Shown: one piece after another, positions 17,890 to 26,637 of the stretch
How positions within the stretch are numbered: position 1 is the first letter of the stretch
Layout of the letters: the number at the start of each line of letters is the position of its first letter
Assembly: GCA_963744255.1 (NCBI GenBank)
Contig: CAVUSZ010000045.1
Span: 6,562-70,561, forward strand
Origin: DATEDA01 sp963744255
Lineage (GTDB): Bacteria > Pseudomonadota > Gammaproteobacteria > Burkholderiales > SG8-39
Direction: 5' to 3'
DNA length: 64,000 bases
Notes under the pieces: generated by a model
Seen by the model: the letters and a program-made list of their open reading frames with translations, nothing else
Told to the model about the DNA's origin: nothing
Databases searched by the model: none
Position numbers and translations under genes: made by a program

Positions 17890-19227
17890 TCAAGCGGCCG
17901 TGGCGCCCGCAAGCCGCAACGCCAGCCCCACCGCCCCGCAGGCGAGGATCACCGGAATGATCCCGGCCCTGAAGCGGAAGAGCGCAACCCCCGCCGCGAT
18001 CCCGATCAGCGCGGAGATCCAGTCGAACCGCCCGCCGGGGCCCGCCGGCCACAGCACGTGCCAGGCGAAGAACAGCGCGAGGTTGAGGATCACGCCGACC
18101 ACCGCGGCGGTGATCGCGGTGAGCGGGGCGGTGAAGCGCAGCTCACCGTGCGTCGTCTCGACCAGCGGTCCGCCGAGCAGGATGAAGACGAACGACGGCA
18201 GGAAGGTGAAGAACGCGACCACCACCGCCGCGGCGGCGCCGGCCAGGAACAGCGCATCGGGGCCGAAGAGCGCCTTCGTCCACCCGCCGACGAAGCCGAC
18301 GAACGCGACCACCATGATCAGCGGCCCGGGCGTCGTTTCGCCGAGCGCGAGGCCGTCGATCATCTGCGGGCCCGTCAGCCAGCCGTAGTGCTCGACGGCG
18401 CCCTGGTAGACATACGGGAGGACCGCGTACGCGCCGCCGAAGGTGAACAACGCCGCCTTGGTGAAGAACCATCCCATCTGGGCGAGCGTGCCTTCCCAGC
18501 CGTCGTACGCCACGAGCGCGGCCATCGCAAGCCCCCAGATCGCGAGGCCGATCGCGAGCACCCGCGCGAAACGACCCCAGCTGAATTGCGCGTGATCCGG
18601 CGTCGCCGTGCCGTCGTCGATGATCGCCGGCCCGAAGCCTTTCGCGGCTGCGCCGTGCCCGCCGCCCGAGCGGAACTGGTCCGGCGCGATGCGGCCGCCG
18701 ATGTAGCCGATCACGCCCGCCCCGATCACGATCGCCGGGAACGGCAGCTCGAGCGCGAAGATCGCGACGAACGCGGCCGCGGCGATCGCCCAGAGCCCGG
18801 GCGTCCGCAGCGCCCGTGACCCGATCCGCCACGCGGCGAACACGACGATCGCGGTGACCGCCGGCTTGATCCCGTACAGCACGCCGGCGACCACCGGCAT
18901 GTTGCCGAACGCGACGTAGATCCAGGACAGTGCGATCAGGATGAACAGCGACGGCAGGACGAACAGCGCCCCCGCGACGATCCCACCGCGCGCGCGGTGC
19001 ATGAGCCAGCCGATGTACGTCGCGAGCTGCTGCGCCTCCGGCCCCGGCAGCACCATGCAGTAGTTGAGCGCGTGCAGGAACCGGCTCTCCGAGATCCAGC
19101 GCCGCCGCTCCACCAGTTCCTGGTGCATGATCGCGATCTGCCCCGTCGGGCCGCCGAAGCCGATGAAGCCGAGCTTCAGCCAGAACCGGAACGCCTCGGC
19201 CAAGGACACCGCAGGCGGCGCGTTCAT
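17890..19227 (-). CDS. chrA: chromate transporter ChrA
   Basis: A 445-residue two-domain CHR protein. The first domain has LGFIGFGGPTGQIAIMH and MVLPGPEAQQLATYIGWL. The second has FFTKAALFTFGGAYAVLP and LALGETTPGPLIMVVAFVG. These are the paired conserved motifs of long-chain ChrA exporters, which expel chromate across the inner membrane. About ten hydrophobic helices are present. Its ATG overlaps the stop of the upstream rhodanese-ChrB gene by four bases. An open frame continues further upstream, but that is the overlapping frame, not part of this protein. Confidence 0.92.
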   Translation of the reverse strand: MNAPPAVSLAEAFRFWLKLGFIGFGGPTGQIAIMHQELVERRRWISESRFLHALNYCMVLPGPEAQQLATYIGWLMHRARGGIVAGALFVLPSLFILIALSWIYVAFGNMPVVAGVLYGIKPAVTAIVVFAAWRIGSRALRTPGLWAIAAAAFVAIFALELPFPAIVIGAGVIGYIGGRIAPDQFRSGGGHGAAAKGFGPAIIDDGTATPDHAQFSWGRFARVLAIGLAIWGLAMAALVAYDGWEGTLAQMGWFFTKAALFTFGGAYAVLPYVYQGAVEHYGWLTGPQMIDGLALGETTPGPLIMVVAFVGFVGGWTKALFGPDALFLAGAAAAVVVAFFTFLPSFVFILLGGPLVETTHGELRFTAPLTAITAAVVGVILNLALFFAWHVLWPAGPGGRFDWISALIGIAAGVALFRFRAGIIPVILACGAVGLALRLAGATAA

Positions 19228-20045
19228 CGCATGGTCTCGGGGCGCCAGCCGTGCGTCTCGCCGCGGGCGTCCCGGCACCACGCGTAGAGCGCATCGTACA
19301 CGTCCATGCCGCGCTCGAGCAGCTCGCGGTCGTCGGCGTACAGCCGCCCGAGACCGAGCGACACCGCGACCAGGCCCGCCGACTGCGGCGTGAGATCCAG
19401 CCGCTCGGTGTCCGCGCCGCGCACGATGCGGGCGAGTTCGTCGAGCGCCGAATCCCGCAGGCCGAACTCCCGCAGCAGGACGTCGAAGGAGCAGAGCTCC
19501 CCGTCGTACGAGATCGCGCCACCGGGGATGTCGAAGGCGATCGAACCGTCGCGCCGGGCAGCCTCGAGCACCTCCCGGGTCGGCAGGTACGAGAACTCCG
19601 CACGCGGGTCGACGAACCGCCGCACGAGCCACGGGCAGGCGATGCGGTCGATCTTCGGCCGCTCGCGCGTCACCCAGCGCGACGCGCGTGCACCGGGGAT
19701 GCCGAATACCTGCTGCTTGCGCAGGAGCGGCAGGCCGGCCTCGCGCCAATGCTCCACGCCGCCGTCGAGATACCGCGCGTCGAAGCCGCGCGAGCGCAGC
19801 GCGGCCGTAGCGCCCTGGCTCACCTCATGGCCGTGCACGCAGTAGCAGACGACGTTGGCGCGTGGCTGGAGCGAAGCCGCGAACGCTTCGACCTCGTCGG
19901 GCGGGCATCGCAGCGCCGCGGGAAGTGTCGCGTCGTCGCGGTCGTAGGCGGGTGGGCGGCGCATGTCGAGCACCACGGGCCAGCCGGGCGAGCCGAGGCG
20001 CGCGGCGAGGGCGGAAACGGAAATCGAGGGAATGACGGTGTCCAT
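19224..20045 (-). CDS. rhodanese-ChrB fusion protein (chromate resistance)
   Basis: A 273-residue protein with two parts. Residues about 8-105 form a rhodanese domain with the active-site loop CVHGHEVS (Cys69). Residues about 125-265 form a ChrB-type domain starting KIDRIACPWLVRRFVDPRAEF. ChrB proteins are chromate-responsive regulators or accessory factors of chrA. Here the usual ChrB N-terminal regulatory domain is replaced by a rhodanese, which suggests sulfur or redox chemistry rather than DNA binding. It is first in the operon and translationally coupled to chrA. Confidence 0.85.
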   Translation of the reverse strand: MDTVIPSISVSALAARLGSPGWPVVLDMRRPPAYDRDDATLPAALRCPPDEVEAFAASLQPRANVVCYCVHGHEVSQGATAALRSRGFDARYLDGGVEHWREAGLPLLRKQQVFGIPGARASRWVTRERPKIDRIACPWLVRRFVDPRAEFSYLPTREVLEAARRDGSIAFDIPGGAISYDGELCSFDVLLREFGLRDSALDELARIVRGADTERLDLTPQSAGLVAVSLGLGRLYADDRELLERGMDVYDALYAWCRDARGETHGWRPETMR

Positions 20046-20211
20046 GGCAAGCCTCCAGTCGCGCAGGGCTTGGACGGGACACCGTCTTGGGAAGCCGGGA
20101 GCCTGCGATCCCGACTGTGTGAGGCCGCGAAGTTACTCCCGCGCGCAGCGGGCGTCAAGCTGCGGTGCCAGCGCTGCGCTTCGCGGCTGCAGGAAACCCG
20201 CGCGAGGTGCG

Positions 20212-21051
20212 CTACACCGGGCTCGTCGGCTCGCGTCCCTCGAGGATGTCGCGCATCCGGCGCTCGATCGCGCCGTTTATCTTCGGATGCGTCAGCACGT
20301 AGAAGCGCTCGTCGCGCACGGCGTCGAGCACCGCGGCCGCAATGTCGTTGGCGCTCAAACGTCCGGACTGCGTCGCCTTGTGCAGCATCGCATCGAGCGC
20401 GCGGTCCTCGTCCGTCTTCGCGCGGTCGCTCCGCAGCCCGGCCGGGCGGCTGCGATCCGCGTCGGCGATCCCGGAGGCGAAGAAGGCGGGGCACACGACC
20501 GAGCAGCGCACTTTCGCGCCACGCACGGCGAGATCGTGGTGCAGCGTCTCGGTGAGAGCGACCACCGCATGCTTGGTGACGTTGTAGACGCCCATGCCGG
20601 GCGGCGCGATCAGCCCGGCAACCGAGGCGGTGTTCACGATATGGCCTTCGTCGCCTTGCCGCAGCAGGATCGGCGTGAAGACCCGCACGCCGTGGATGAC
20701 GCCCCAGAGGTTGACGCCGAGCGCCCAGCGCCAGTCGGCTTCGGCGTTCTCCCACACCACGCCGAGCGGCGCGACGCCGGCGTTGTTGCAGACGATGTGC
20801 ACCGCGCCGAACGCTTCGAGCGCGGCGCGTGCGAGCCGTTCGACCGCTTCGCCCTGCGAGACGTCGGTCGGCTGTGCCGAAACCGGGAAGCCTTGTGCCC
20901 GCAGGTCGCCGGCGGTGCGCTCGAGCGCGGCCTCGTCGACGTCCGCCAGCACGAGCTTCAGCCCTTCTGCTCCGAACGCCGCAGCGAGCGCGCGTCCGAG
21001 GCCAGAGGCTGCCCCGGTGATCACGGCGACGCGGCCGGTGAAGATCTTCAT
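20212..21051 (-). CDS. short-chain dehydrogenase/reductase (SDR)
   Basis: A 279-residue SDR with TGAASGLG (residues about 13-20), NNAG, and the catalytic YNVTK in GMGVYNVTKHAVVALTE. The longer C-terminal region (DRALDAMLHKATQSGRLSAN) matches the subgroup with a substrate-binding helical insertion rather than the 250-residue reductases. It is the last gene of a probable four-gene operon (thioesterase, DUF429, 85-residue protein, SDR). Substrate unknown. Confidence 0.8.
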   Translation of the reverse strand: MKIFTGRVAVITGAASGLGRALAAAFGAEGLKLVLADVDEAALERTAGDLRAQGFPVSAQPTDVSQGEAVERLARAALEAFGAVHIVCNNAGVAPLGVVWENAEADWRWALGVNLWGVIHGVRVFTPILLRQGDEGHIVNTASVAGLIAPPGMGVYNVTKHAVVALTETLHHDLAVRGAKVRCSVVCPAFFASGIADADRSRPAGLRSDRAKTDEDRALDAMLHKATQSGRLSANDIAAAVLDAVRDERFYVLTHPKINGAIERRMRDILEGREPTSPV

Positions 21052-21099
21052 ATGCGCTCTGCCGCCTTCAAGCCCTGGGCCGGGCGTTGGCCGGGTTCT

Positions 21100-21357
21100 T
21101 CACTCCGGAAAGAACTCCTCCCACCGCTCCGCGACAAGCATGCGTCCGGCATCGGTCGTGAGATAGCCGGTGTCCGCCCCTGTACGGTCGGCGGCGACGA
21201 GCCCGCGCGCTTCGAGCTCCGCGAGCGCGGCGTCGATGTCCGCGGTCGCGAGGGACCGGTTCAGCCAGTGCTCGAGCTCGCCGTGGATGCGATGGACGAG
21301 ATCGCGCTCGTCCGAGAGCACGGCGAGCAACGCTAGCTTGAGCGCGTCGGCGTCCAT
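21100..21357 (-). CDS. small winged-helix-like protein
   Basis: An 85-residue acidic protein. The order of helices followed by TADIDAALAELEARGLVAAD and a beta hairpin (GYLTTDAGRMLV) fits a small winged-helix fold. It might be a regulator or accessory of the operon, but no DNA-binding signature can be asserted. It begins nine bases after the DUF429 gene ends, so it is co-transcribed. Confidence 0.55.
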   Translation of the reverse strand: MDADALKLALLAVLSDERDLVHRIHGELEHWLNRSLATADIDAALAELEARGLVAADRTGADTGYLTTDAGRMLVAERWEEFFPE

Positions 21358-21366
21358 GCGCCGCGA

Positions 21367-22182
21367 TCATACCGTGGCGGTCGCGATCCAGCCTTCGATC
21401 GGATCGATCACGCCCGGCAGCCCCCAGTTGCGCGCCCGCCGTCGGAGGCACCACGCCGCCTGCATCGCGGCGAGCACCGCGTCCAGCCGGTCGCCGGTCG
21501 CGTCGTCCACGAGCGAGCGGACGAGCCCGCGCTCGCCCCGGAGCGGGAAGCCGAACGGCCCGCCGTCGCGCCCGAGCCGGGCGACGATCGCCGCGCGTGC
21601 GCGCCGCCGCTCCGGCGTCTGCTTCCGCGTCTCGTCCGCCTTGTAGGAAGCGCGAGTGATCGCACGAGCCGCGAGCCCCGGATACGCTTCGACCGCAACT
21701 CGCTCCGGATCGCCGGCGATGAGGCCGGGAACCGACACGCCGGCACGAGCGAGGCGAGGCGCGCCTTCCAGGAACATCAGCCCTACGGGCGGGTTGACCA
21801 GCTTGAACGGCGAATGCGAGCCGGCGGGCAGATCGGTGGCGCGATGCGGGTATTTGCGGCCGGCCGGACGCGACGCGCGGTAGGCATCGAGCGCCGCCCG
21901 GAACTGCATCCGACCGAGTGTCATGCAGTGCGCGACGAGCGCTCGCCATTCGGCGGGCCAGCCGAGATCGCGCACCCCCTCGCGCGGCAGCCCGAACGGG
22001 AAGTCGAAGCCGCCGATCCACGGCCCCGGCGCCGCGAGTAGCCGGTCGAACCCATCCCAGTCGGCGACCAACTCGATCGCGTCGAGCGCGAACACGCCAC
22101 CCGCGAGGCGACCGCGCGCGACCGCGATCGGCTTGCGTCGCCGCGGCGCGGAGGTGAAATCCACGCCGAGAACGGCGGTCAT
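21367..22182 (-). CDS. DUF429 family protein (RNase H-like fold)
   Basis: A 271-residue protein beginning AVLGVDFTSAP, with an acidic first-strand motif, then WIGGFDFPFGLPRE, a KYPHRATD segment, and a late DRLDAVLAAMQAAW acidic element. These are the acidic positions of the DUF429 family, predicted to have an RNase H-like fold. The biochemical role is unknown. Its start overlaps the thioesterase stop by four bases. Confidence 0.7.
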   Translation of the reverse strand: MTAVLGVDFTSAPRRRKPIAVARGRLAGGVFALDAIELVADWDGFDRLLAAPGPWIGGFDFPFGLPREGVRDLGWPAEWRALVAHCMTLGRMQFRAALDAYRASRPAGRKYPHRATDLPAGSHSPFKLVNPPVGLMFLEGAPRLARAGVSVPGLIAGDPERVAVEAYPGLAARAITRASYKADETRKQTPERRRARAAIVARLGRDGGPFGFPLRGERGLVRSLVDDATGDRLDAVLAAMQAAWCLRRRARNWGLPGVIDPIEGWIATATV

Positions 22183-22577
22183 GCCTCCGGCGGCACCGGC
22201 CGCGGCCGGCGGTCCTCGCCGGTCGCGACGTAGGTGAGCGTCGCCTCGGTGACCTTGACCGTCTCAAGCTTGTCCGGATTGCGCTGCGCGTAGACCTCGA
22301 CCTCCACGGTGATCGACGTGGTCCCGACCCGTACGATCTCCGCATAGAACGACAGGACGTCGCCGATGAATACCGCCTGCTTGAACTGGAACGCGTTCAC
22401 CGCGACGGTCGCGACGCGCCCGCGCGCGCGCCGCGCCGCCGTGACGCCGCCGGCGATGTCGACCTGCGACATGATCCAGCCGCCGAAGATGTCGCCGTGC
22501 TGGTTGGCGTCGGCGGGCATGGGGAGGACCCGCAGGACGGGTTGCTCGCCTTCGGGGAGACTGACGATTTCAGGCAT
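22179..22577 (-). CDS. hotdog-fold acyl-CoA thioesterase (YciA-like)
   Basis: A 132-residue single hotdog-domain protein. The motif ANQHGDIFGGWIMSQVDIAGG carries the family's Asn and catalytic Asp region, followed by VNAFQFKQAVFIGDVL and SFYAEIVRVGTTSITVEVEV. These match YciA/acyl-CoA hydrolase proteins that hydrolyse short to long acyl-CoA. It leads the four-gene minus-strand operon. It could control the acyl-CoA pool alongside the fad operon 0.5 kb away. Confidence 0.85.
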   Translation of the reverse strand: MPEIVSLPEGEQPVLRVLPMPADANQHGDIFGGWIMSQVDIAGGVTAARRARGRVATVAVNAFQFKQAVFIGDVLSFYAEIVRVGTTSITVEVEVYAQRNPDKLETVKVTEATLTYVATGEDRRPRPVPPEA

Positions 22578-22655
22578 GCGGTCGACCTTACTCCGGGGAT
22601 GTAGGGCGCGTTCAGGGGGATTGGCAGAAGTCTACAAACTCCGACAACCAATCGA

Positions 22656-22677
22656 ACGGGGCGCTTGAGCGCCCCGT
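22656..22677. terminator. perfect 9-bp GC-rich hairpin, possible terminator
   Basis: ACGGGGCGC and GCGCCCCGT flank the loop TTGA in the gap between the thioesterase gene and the Uma2 relic. Both are on the minus strand, so this hairpin could end transcription coming from the fad operon and relic. There is no long T-run, so efficiency is uncertain. Confidence 0.5.
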
Positions 22678-22688
22678 CTTCGCTTGCA

Positions 22689-23013
22689 CTACGGACGCCC
22701 GATGGGTGGCGGCGGAGCCGGGGAGACGCCAAAGCTGCTGCGAGCCCGCTCACCGTCCCGGCCGAAGAAGCGGATCGCGCCGTCCTCGGCAACGGTCCAG
22801 ACCTCCCGTGCGCCGGCGGCGAGGTACGCCCGAGTCTTCTCGGTGGTCTCGTCTCCAGAACTGCAGCCGTCCACGCGCATTACTGGCCGGGCTCATCTCG
22901 ATCTTTGCCCAGGCGTTCAACTCGATCTTGTAGGGGGAATCCCGCAAGACGGGGTCGGCGAGGATTTCCGCCCAGCGGCGGGTCAGCGTTTCGGGTGCAG
23001 TGACGTTTCCCAT
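22689..23013 (-). pseudogene. Uma2-family (DUF820) putative endonuclease, broken by internal deletion
   Basis: The first frame reads GNVTAPETLTRRWAEILADP and continues through ELNAWAKIEMSPASNARGRLQ, the normal Uma2 N-terminus. The next recognisable Uma2 sequence, TTEKTRAYLAAGAREVWTV to the C-terminus, lies in another frame from about 22,858 down to 22,689. The central 60-75 residues expected between them are missing, including the conserved aspartate and glutamate catalytic residues (PDVAW and EVVSPS regions). The product is therefore inactive. Intact Uma2 proteins are restriction-like nuclease-fold proteins of uncertain role. Confidence 0.8.
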
Positions 23014-23056
23014 GGCGCGAGGCCGAATCGGCGTGCGAAGTCAGTATACCTCGCGC

Positions 23057-25018
23057 TCATCCGCGATTTCGGAGGTAGTTCAACGGACCGCCCCTGAACG
23101 GCGCGAAACCGGTGCCGAAGATGAGCCCGGCGTCGGCGAGATCGGCATCCGCGACGATGCCTTCGTCGACCGCCTTCTTGGCTTCCGCGAGATAGGGTTC
23201 CATGACCCGGTCGATGAGTTCCCCGGTGACGGTGCCGGCGGGACCCTTCACCGGCTTGCCCTTTTCCCAGCGGTAGAAGCCTGCGCCGGTCTTTTTCCCG
23301 AGCTTGCCCGACTTCAAGAGCTCCTCGAGCCGCTGCGGCGGCTTGGCGTCGAGGCCGGCAAGCGCGTTGCCCGCGGCAGCGCAGATGTCGAGGCCCACCG
23401 TGTCGGCAAGCTCGATCGGGCCCATCGGCATCCCGAACTCCGTCGCCGCCTTGTCGACGGTCTCCGCCTTCACGCCCTCTTCGAGCATGCGGAACGCGTT
23501 CGCCATGTACGGTCCAAGCACGCGGTTGACGAGGAAGCCCGGCGCGTCCTTTACCGGCAGCGGCAGCTTGTCGATCTGGCGCACGAACGCCGCGCCGCGC
23601 TTCGCAAGCTCCGGGTCGGTCGCCTCGCCCTTCACGACCTCGACCAGTTGCAGCTGCGGGACCGGGTTGAAGAAGTGCAGGCCGACGAGCCGCGACGGAT
23701 TCTTCATCGTCCGCCCGATGTCGCCGAGCTTCAGGCTCGAGGTATTGGTGGCGAGGATCGCCGTCGGCTTGGCGCGCGCCTCGACCTCGGCGAAGAGCTT
23801 CTGCTTCACCTCGAGGTTCTCGAAGATCGCCTCGATGATGACGTCGGCGTGGCGAACGCCGTCGCCATGGATATCCGGCGTGAGGCGGTCCATCGCGTCG
23901 CGCACGCGCAGCCTGTCGCGCAGACGCTTGCGGAAGAGCTCGGCCGAACGCTTGATGGCTGGCGCGAGCCTCTCGGGCGCGGTGTCCTGCAGCGTCACCG
24001 TCAACCCGCGCAGCGCGCAGACCGCTGCGATGTCGCCGCCCATCGTTCCGGCGCCGATCACGTGCACGCGCTTCGCCTCGAAATCGAGGTCCTTGCCGAG
24101 CGCCTTCAGCCACTCCTGCAACCCGAAGATCCGGATCAGGTTGCTCGTCGTCGGGTGCTCTACCAGGTAGACGAACGACGCGGGGTCCTGCGGCGGCGGC
24201 AGGAAAGGGTCGCCGCCGTACTTCTGCCAGAGCTCGAGAATCGCATAGGGCGCGGGGTAGTGCTCGCGCTTCGCACGCTTCTCGAGTTGCGTCCGCGCCA
24301 TGGCCGCCACGATGCCTTTCAAGGGGCCGTTCATCAGCTTCTGCGTGAAGGGCAGCTTACGCGGCTTCGGAGCCTCGAGCGCCATGAGGCGACCTGCATT
24401 CTCCATCACCCGCGGGGGGACGACCTCGTCGACAAGGCCCATTTTCTTGGCGCGACGGGCGTCGATCGAGCGGCCGGTCATCATCATGTCGAGCGCGGCG
24501 GTCGGACCGACGATCCCGGGCAACCGCTCGACGCCGCCCCAGCCGGGCAGAATGCCGAGCATCACCTCGGGCAGCGCGAACCGGGTCCCGGGGACGTCGA
24601 CCGCGATCCGGTAGCGGCACGCGAGCGCGAGCTCCAGGCCGCCGCCCATGCAGAACCCCTCGACGAGCGCGACCGTCGGGAAGCGGAGGGCGGCGAGGCG
24701 GTTGAACGTCTCCCACCCGCGGCGGACGATCGCGAGCGCGTCGTCGACGCTCTCGATCCGAGTGAACTCGTCGACGTCCGCTCCGGCGATGAAGCCCGAC
24801 GCCTTGCCGGAGCGGATCACGAGGCCCTTCGGCTTCTCGGCGGCGAGCCGATCCACGATCGCCGCGAGCTCTTCCATCACGTCCTCCGAAAGCGTGTTGG
24901 TCGACGCGCCCGCCTTGTCGAACGTGAGCCACGCGATCCCGTCGCCGTCGCGCTCCAATCGCCAGTGCCGGTATGCGCCCGCCGCGTCCTTGTCGAGTAC
25001 CGCATCCGCCGGATTCAT
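23057..25018 (-). CDS. fadJ: enoyl-CoA hydratase/3-hydroxyacyl-CoA dehydrogenase multienzyme (FadJ-like)
   Basis: A 653-residue bifunctional beta-oxidation protein. The N-terminal crotonase domain has FIAGADVDEF for the oxyanion hole, GGGLELALACRYRIA and LPEVMLGILPGWGG with the two glutamates. The dehydrogenase domain follows with GAGTMGGDIA for NAD, the catalytic HFFNP histidine, and a second C-terminal DH repeat (PGFLVNRVLGPYMANAF). It converts trans-2-enoyl-CoA to 3-ketoacyl-CoA. The ATG has a strong AAAGGAG site. It is last in the fad operon, 31 bases after the thiolase. Length is below that of E. coli FadB (about 729) and nearer to shorter FadJ-like proteins. Confidence 0.92.
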   Translation of the reverse strand: MNPADAVLDKDAAGAYRHWRLERDGDGIAWLTFDKAGASTNTLSEDVMEELAAIVDRLAAEKPKGLVIRSGKASGFIAGADVDEFTRIESVDDALAIVRRGWETFNRLAALRFPTVALVEGFCMGGGLELALACRYRIAVDVPGTRFALPEVMLGILPGWGGVERLPGIVGPTAALDMMMTGRSIDARRAKKMGLVDEVVPPRVMENAGRLMALEAPKPRKLPFTQKLMNGPLKGIVAAMARTQLEKRAKREHYPAPYAILELWQKYGGDPFLPPPQDPASFVYLVEHPTTSNLIRIFGLQEWLKALGKDLDFEAKRVHVIGAGTMGGDIAAVCALRGLTVTLQDTAPERLAPAIKRSAELFRKRLRDRLRVRDAMDRLTPDIHGDGVRHADVIIEAIFENLEVKQKLFAEVEARAKPTAILATNTSSLKLGDIGRTMKNPSRLVGLHFFNPVPQLQLVEVVKGEATDPELAKRGAAFVRQIDKLPLPVKDAPGFLVNRVLGPYMANAFRMLEEGVKAETVDKAATEFGMPMGPIELADTVGLDICAAAGNALAGLDAKPPQRLEELLKSGKLGKKTGAGFYRWEKGKPVKGPAGTVTGELIDRVMEPYLAEAKKAVDEGIVADADLADAGLIFGTGFAPFRGGPLNYLRNRG

Positions 25019-25049
25019 CGCGTTCTCCTTTGTCCGCGCTGGACTGCGG

Positions 25050-26357
25050 TTACAGCGCCTCGACCAGCATGGCGCCACCCTGCCCGCCGCCGATGCAGAT
25101 CGTCGCGATGCCGCGCCTGCCGCCGGTACGCTTCAGAACGTGCAGGAGGTGCAGCACGATCCGCGCGCCCGAGGCGCCGACCGGGTGGCCGAGCGCGATC
25201 GCGCCGCCGTCCACGTTGAGCTTCTCGAGGTCGAGCTCCCCGAGCGCACGATCGAGACCGAGCTCGTTGCGGCAGTACTCGTCGCTCTTCCATGCCTCGA
25301 GGCACGCCAGCACCTGCGCCGCGAACGCCTCGTTGAGCTCCCAGGCATCGATGTCGTTCAGACCCAGCCCGTGCCGCTGCAGGATCGGGGTCGCGGCGTG
25401 CACCGGTCCGAGGCCCATCTGCGACGGGTCGAGACCCGCCCATTGCGAGTCGACGATCCGGCCGACCGGCTTCAGGTCGTGACGCTTCACCGCGTCCTCG
25501 GTTGCGAGCAGCACCCACGCCGCACCGTCGGTCACCTGCGAGGAGTTGCCGGCGGTGACGTTGCCGTACCTGCGATCGAAGAACGGCTTCAGCTTCGCGA
25601 GGTTCTCGACGGTCGAGTCCTTGCGGACGCCGTCGTCGTCCTTGTAGGCAAGGCCGGCGGTGTCGAAGACCGGCACGATCTCCGGGCCGAGGCCGTCGTG
25701 CGGCTCGAGGAACCAGCCGTGACCTTGCGCCCGAATCACCCGCGTATGGCTGCGTGCGGCGTACTCGTCCATCTGCCGCCGCGTCAGCCCGAACCGGTGC
25801 GCCAGGTTTTCGGCGGTCTGACCCATGAGCAGGCCGACGTTCGGGTCGGTGAGACCCTTCATGATGCCGATCACCGGCGCGAGATAGGAGAGCCTCAGTT
25901 TGGCGAGCGCGGCAGCCTTCCGACCGAAGGTCCTGGCGGCGAAGAACTCGGCGAACCACGCCGCCATCGCGTCGGAGAAAAGCAGCGGCGCGCGCGACAA
26001 CGCGTCCACGCCGCCGGCGAGCACGAGGTCCGACCGCCCGGCGTCGAAATTCGCGATCGCCGAATCGAGCGACTGCATGCCCGACGCGCAGTTCCGCATG
26101 ACCGTCCAGCCCGGCACCTTTTCGCCGCAGCCCATCCGCAGCGCAGTCACGCGGCCGATGTTGACCTCGTCGACCGACGGCGCGGCGCAGCCGAGGATCA
26201 CCTCGTCGAGCACCGCGGGCTCGAACGGCTGGCGGTTGAGCACGGCGCGGCCCGCAGCGGTCGCGAGATCGCTCGCCGCGAACGGTCCGGGCTTGTTGCG
26301 CGCCTTGAGGAATGGCGTCCGGACCCCGTCGATGACGTACGTTGCACGTTTCACCAC
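25050..26357 (-). CDS. fadI: acetyl-CoA acyltransferase (3-ketoacyl-CoA thiolase, FadI-like)
   Basis: A 435-residue thiolase. The nucleophilic cysteine is in MRNCASGMQS, the histidines in LNEAFAAQ and ALGHPVGASGARI, and the second cysteine in CIGGGQGGAM. The 435-residue length and the extra loop region (AAWFAEFFAARTFGRKAAAL) match FadI-type rather than FadA-type thiolases. I chose GTG at 26,357 because AGGAG lies five bases upstream; the next GTG (26,354) is also possible. It is eight bases after the small lipoprotein gene and is the partner of the downstream multienzyme. Confidence 0.92.
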   Translation of the reverse strand: MVKRATYVIDGVRTPFLKARNKPGPFAASDLATAAGRAVLNRQPFEPAVLDEVILGCAAPSVDEVNIGRVTALRMGCGEKVPGWTVMRNCASGMQSLDSAIANFDAGRSDLVLAGGVDALSRAPLLFSDAMAAWFAEFFAARTFGRKAAALAKLRLSYLAPVIGIMKGLTDPNVGLLMGQTAENLAHRFGLTRRQMDEYAARSHTRVIRAQGHGWFLEPHDGLGPEIVPVFDTAGLAYKDDDGVRKDSTVENLAKLKPFFDRRYGNVTAGNSSQVTDGAAWVLLATEDAVKRHDLKPVGRIVDSQWAGLDPSQMGLGPVHAATPILQRHGLGLNDIDAWELNEAFAAQVLACLEAWKSDEYCRNELGLDRALGELDLEKLNVDGGAIALGHPVGASGARIVLHLLHVLKRTGGRRGIATICIGGGQGGAMLVEAL

Positions 26358-26365
26358 TCGAGCTC

Positions 26366-26623
26366 CTAGTTGCAGTAGCGCCGGTAGTCCCAGCGCGCAT
26401 CGTTGCAATCGGCGTGCGCGTCCATGTCCATCATGCTCTTGCGCCCGATGCAGAACCGGGTCGCGCGCTTCGCCGCCGAGATGCATTCGGGCGAGGCGTC
26501 CGTCTCTAGCGGGAACTGCTGCTCCGCGATCGGTCCCGTTTCGTACTCCTCGAGATGGCCGGCGCATCCGGCGAGCAAGCCGGCAAGGGCCGCGCACAGG
26601 ACTGGACGGGAGATCGCTCTCAT
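26366..26623 (-). CDS. small cysteine-containing lipoprotein inside the fad operon
   Basis: An 85-residue protein with a lipoprotein signal ending in LLAGC (acylated Cys about 20). The mature part of about 65 residues holds four cysteines (ECISAAK, RFCIGRK, ADCNDARW, RRYCN) spaced to allow two disulfides. It lies 14 bases after fadE and 8 bases before the thiolase gene, so it is clearly in the operon. I do not recognise the family. Its presence between the oxidation genes suggests an envelope role in fatty acid handling, which is inference only. Confidence 0.7.
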   Translation of the reverse strand: MRAISRPVLCAALAGLLAGCAGHLEEYETGPIAEQQFPLETDASPECISAAKRATRFCIGRKSMMDMDAHADCNDARWDYRRYCN

Positions 26624-26637
26624 GCCGGCGTCGCGCC

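Noticed and set aside
23000..25219. Long plus-strand frame opposite the FadJ-like gene
   Set aside because: Arg/His/Asp-rich sequence without domains, fully antisense to a well-supported gene; a GC-rich shadow.
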